NCBI GenBank assembly: GCA_041687395.1
Contig: JAWLCA010000011.1
Coordinates: forward strand, 1 to 64,000
DNA: 64,000 nt
Reading direction: 5' to 3'
Source: JAWLCA01 sp041687395
Lineage (GTDB): Bacteria > Pseudomonadota > Alphaproteobacteria > Rhodobacterales > Rhodobacteraceae
The notes beneath the pieces are model-generated. The model was not told where the DNA came from. It searched no databases and saw only the letters and a program-made list of their open reading frames with translations. Below are positions 63,839 to 64,000 of the stretch, one piece after another (the stretch's first letter is position 1; every line of letters begins with the position of its first letter). Position numbers and translations under genes: made by a program.

Positions 63839-64000
63839 ATGTCGTTGCGTTCCACCCTTCTTGCCTCCACCATCGTCGCACTGGCTACGCCCGCATTGGC
63901 GGATGAAGTGAACATCTACACGACCCGCCAGGCCTTTCTGATCGAGCCGGTGATGCAGGCGTTCACCGAGGCGACCGGGATCGCCGTCAACCTGTCCTAC
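63839..64000 (+). CDS. Iron(III)-type ABC transporter substrate-binding protein, partial
   Basis: The first 54 codons of a gene cut by the window end. A signal peptide (MSLRSTLLASTIVALATPAL, cleavage after ALA) leads into DEVNIYTTRQAFLIEPVM and FTEATGIAVNLSY. This is the start of FutA/FbpA-like ferric-iron-binding proteins, where the early Tyr often contributes to the metal site. AAAGGAG precedes ATG 63839. Confidence 0.8.
   Translation, partial: MSLRSTLLASTIVALATPALADEVNIYTTRQAFLIEPVMQAFTEATGIAVNLSY

Overview
The window is a GC-rich alphaproteobacterial chromosome segment, most likely from the Roseobacter/Rhodobacter group (Rhodobacteraceae). The evidence is gene content and order: a complete 14-subunit nuoA-N operon carrying Rhodobacteraceae-type accessory genes and followed by birA-coaX-rnj, a tatABC set, a leucine catabolic cluster, a tRNA-His without an encoded G-1, and alphaproteobacterial TTGnnn-N17-TAnnnn promoters in front of all four tRNA genes. 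No taxonomic search was possible, so this is inference.

Layout. Positions 1-3012 are an accessory island: an IS110-type transposase tail, a DUF2924 gene, a serine recombinase cut off after about 60 residues, a short gene interrupted by an in-frame TGA, and a 502-residue protein. That protein appears to combine a winged helix with a single-subunit (T7 RNA polymerase/family A-like) palm. The island abuts tRNA-Gln. Positions 3207-15148 hold housekeeping genes (tyrS, anmK, a DUF815 ATPase, tatCBA, an ABC ATPase, an SDR, prfC, an OsmC-like protein, a CHAD protein and a DEAD-box helicase). Positions 15241-35727 are one long minus-strand block, nuoA to nuoN then birA, coaX and rnj. At least eight non-canonical genes lie among the nuo genes, many joined by 1-4 nt stop/start overlaps.

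Positions 35937-43876 encode leucine/isovalerate degradation (ivd, mccB, mccA, mvaB, liuC), read from a promoter whose -10 overlaps a perfect 24-bp palindrome. Three tRNA genes (Val, His, Leu) follow. Positions 44950-55875 hold an M20 amidohydrolase, a dipeptide-type ABC system and an aldehyde dehydrogenase. The binding-protein gene is separated from its permease/ATPase genes by three minus-strand genes, including a creatinase with its catalytic residues intact. Upstream of the binding protein are two near-perfect 30-bp palindromes centred on a GTATAC-like core. A third copy sits between the CHAD and helicase genes about 33 kb away.

Positions 56181-58105 are a decaying amino-acid ABC transporter (two nonsense codons and an internal deletion). 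Positions 58263-62781 are an intact polyamine-type ABC operon (ATPase, binding protein, two permeases) with strong intercistronic hairpins. mazG follows, and the window ends inside an iron-type periplasmic binding protein gene.

Best candidates for something new: the polymerase-like protein and its interrupted upstream partner; the three-copy palindromic operator; and the secreted, membrane and helical accessory proteins embedded in the complex I operon.
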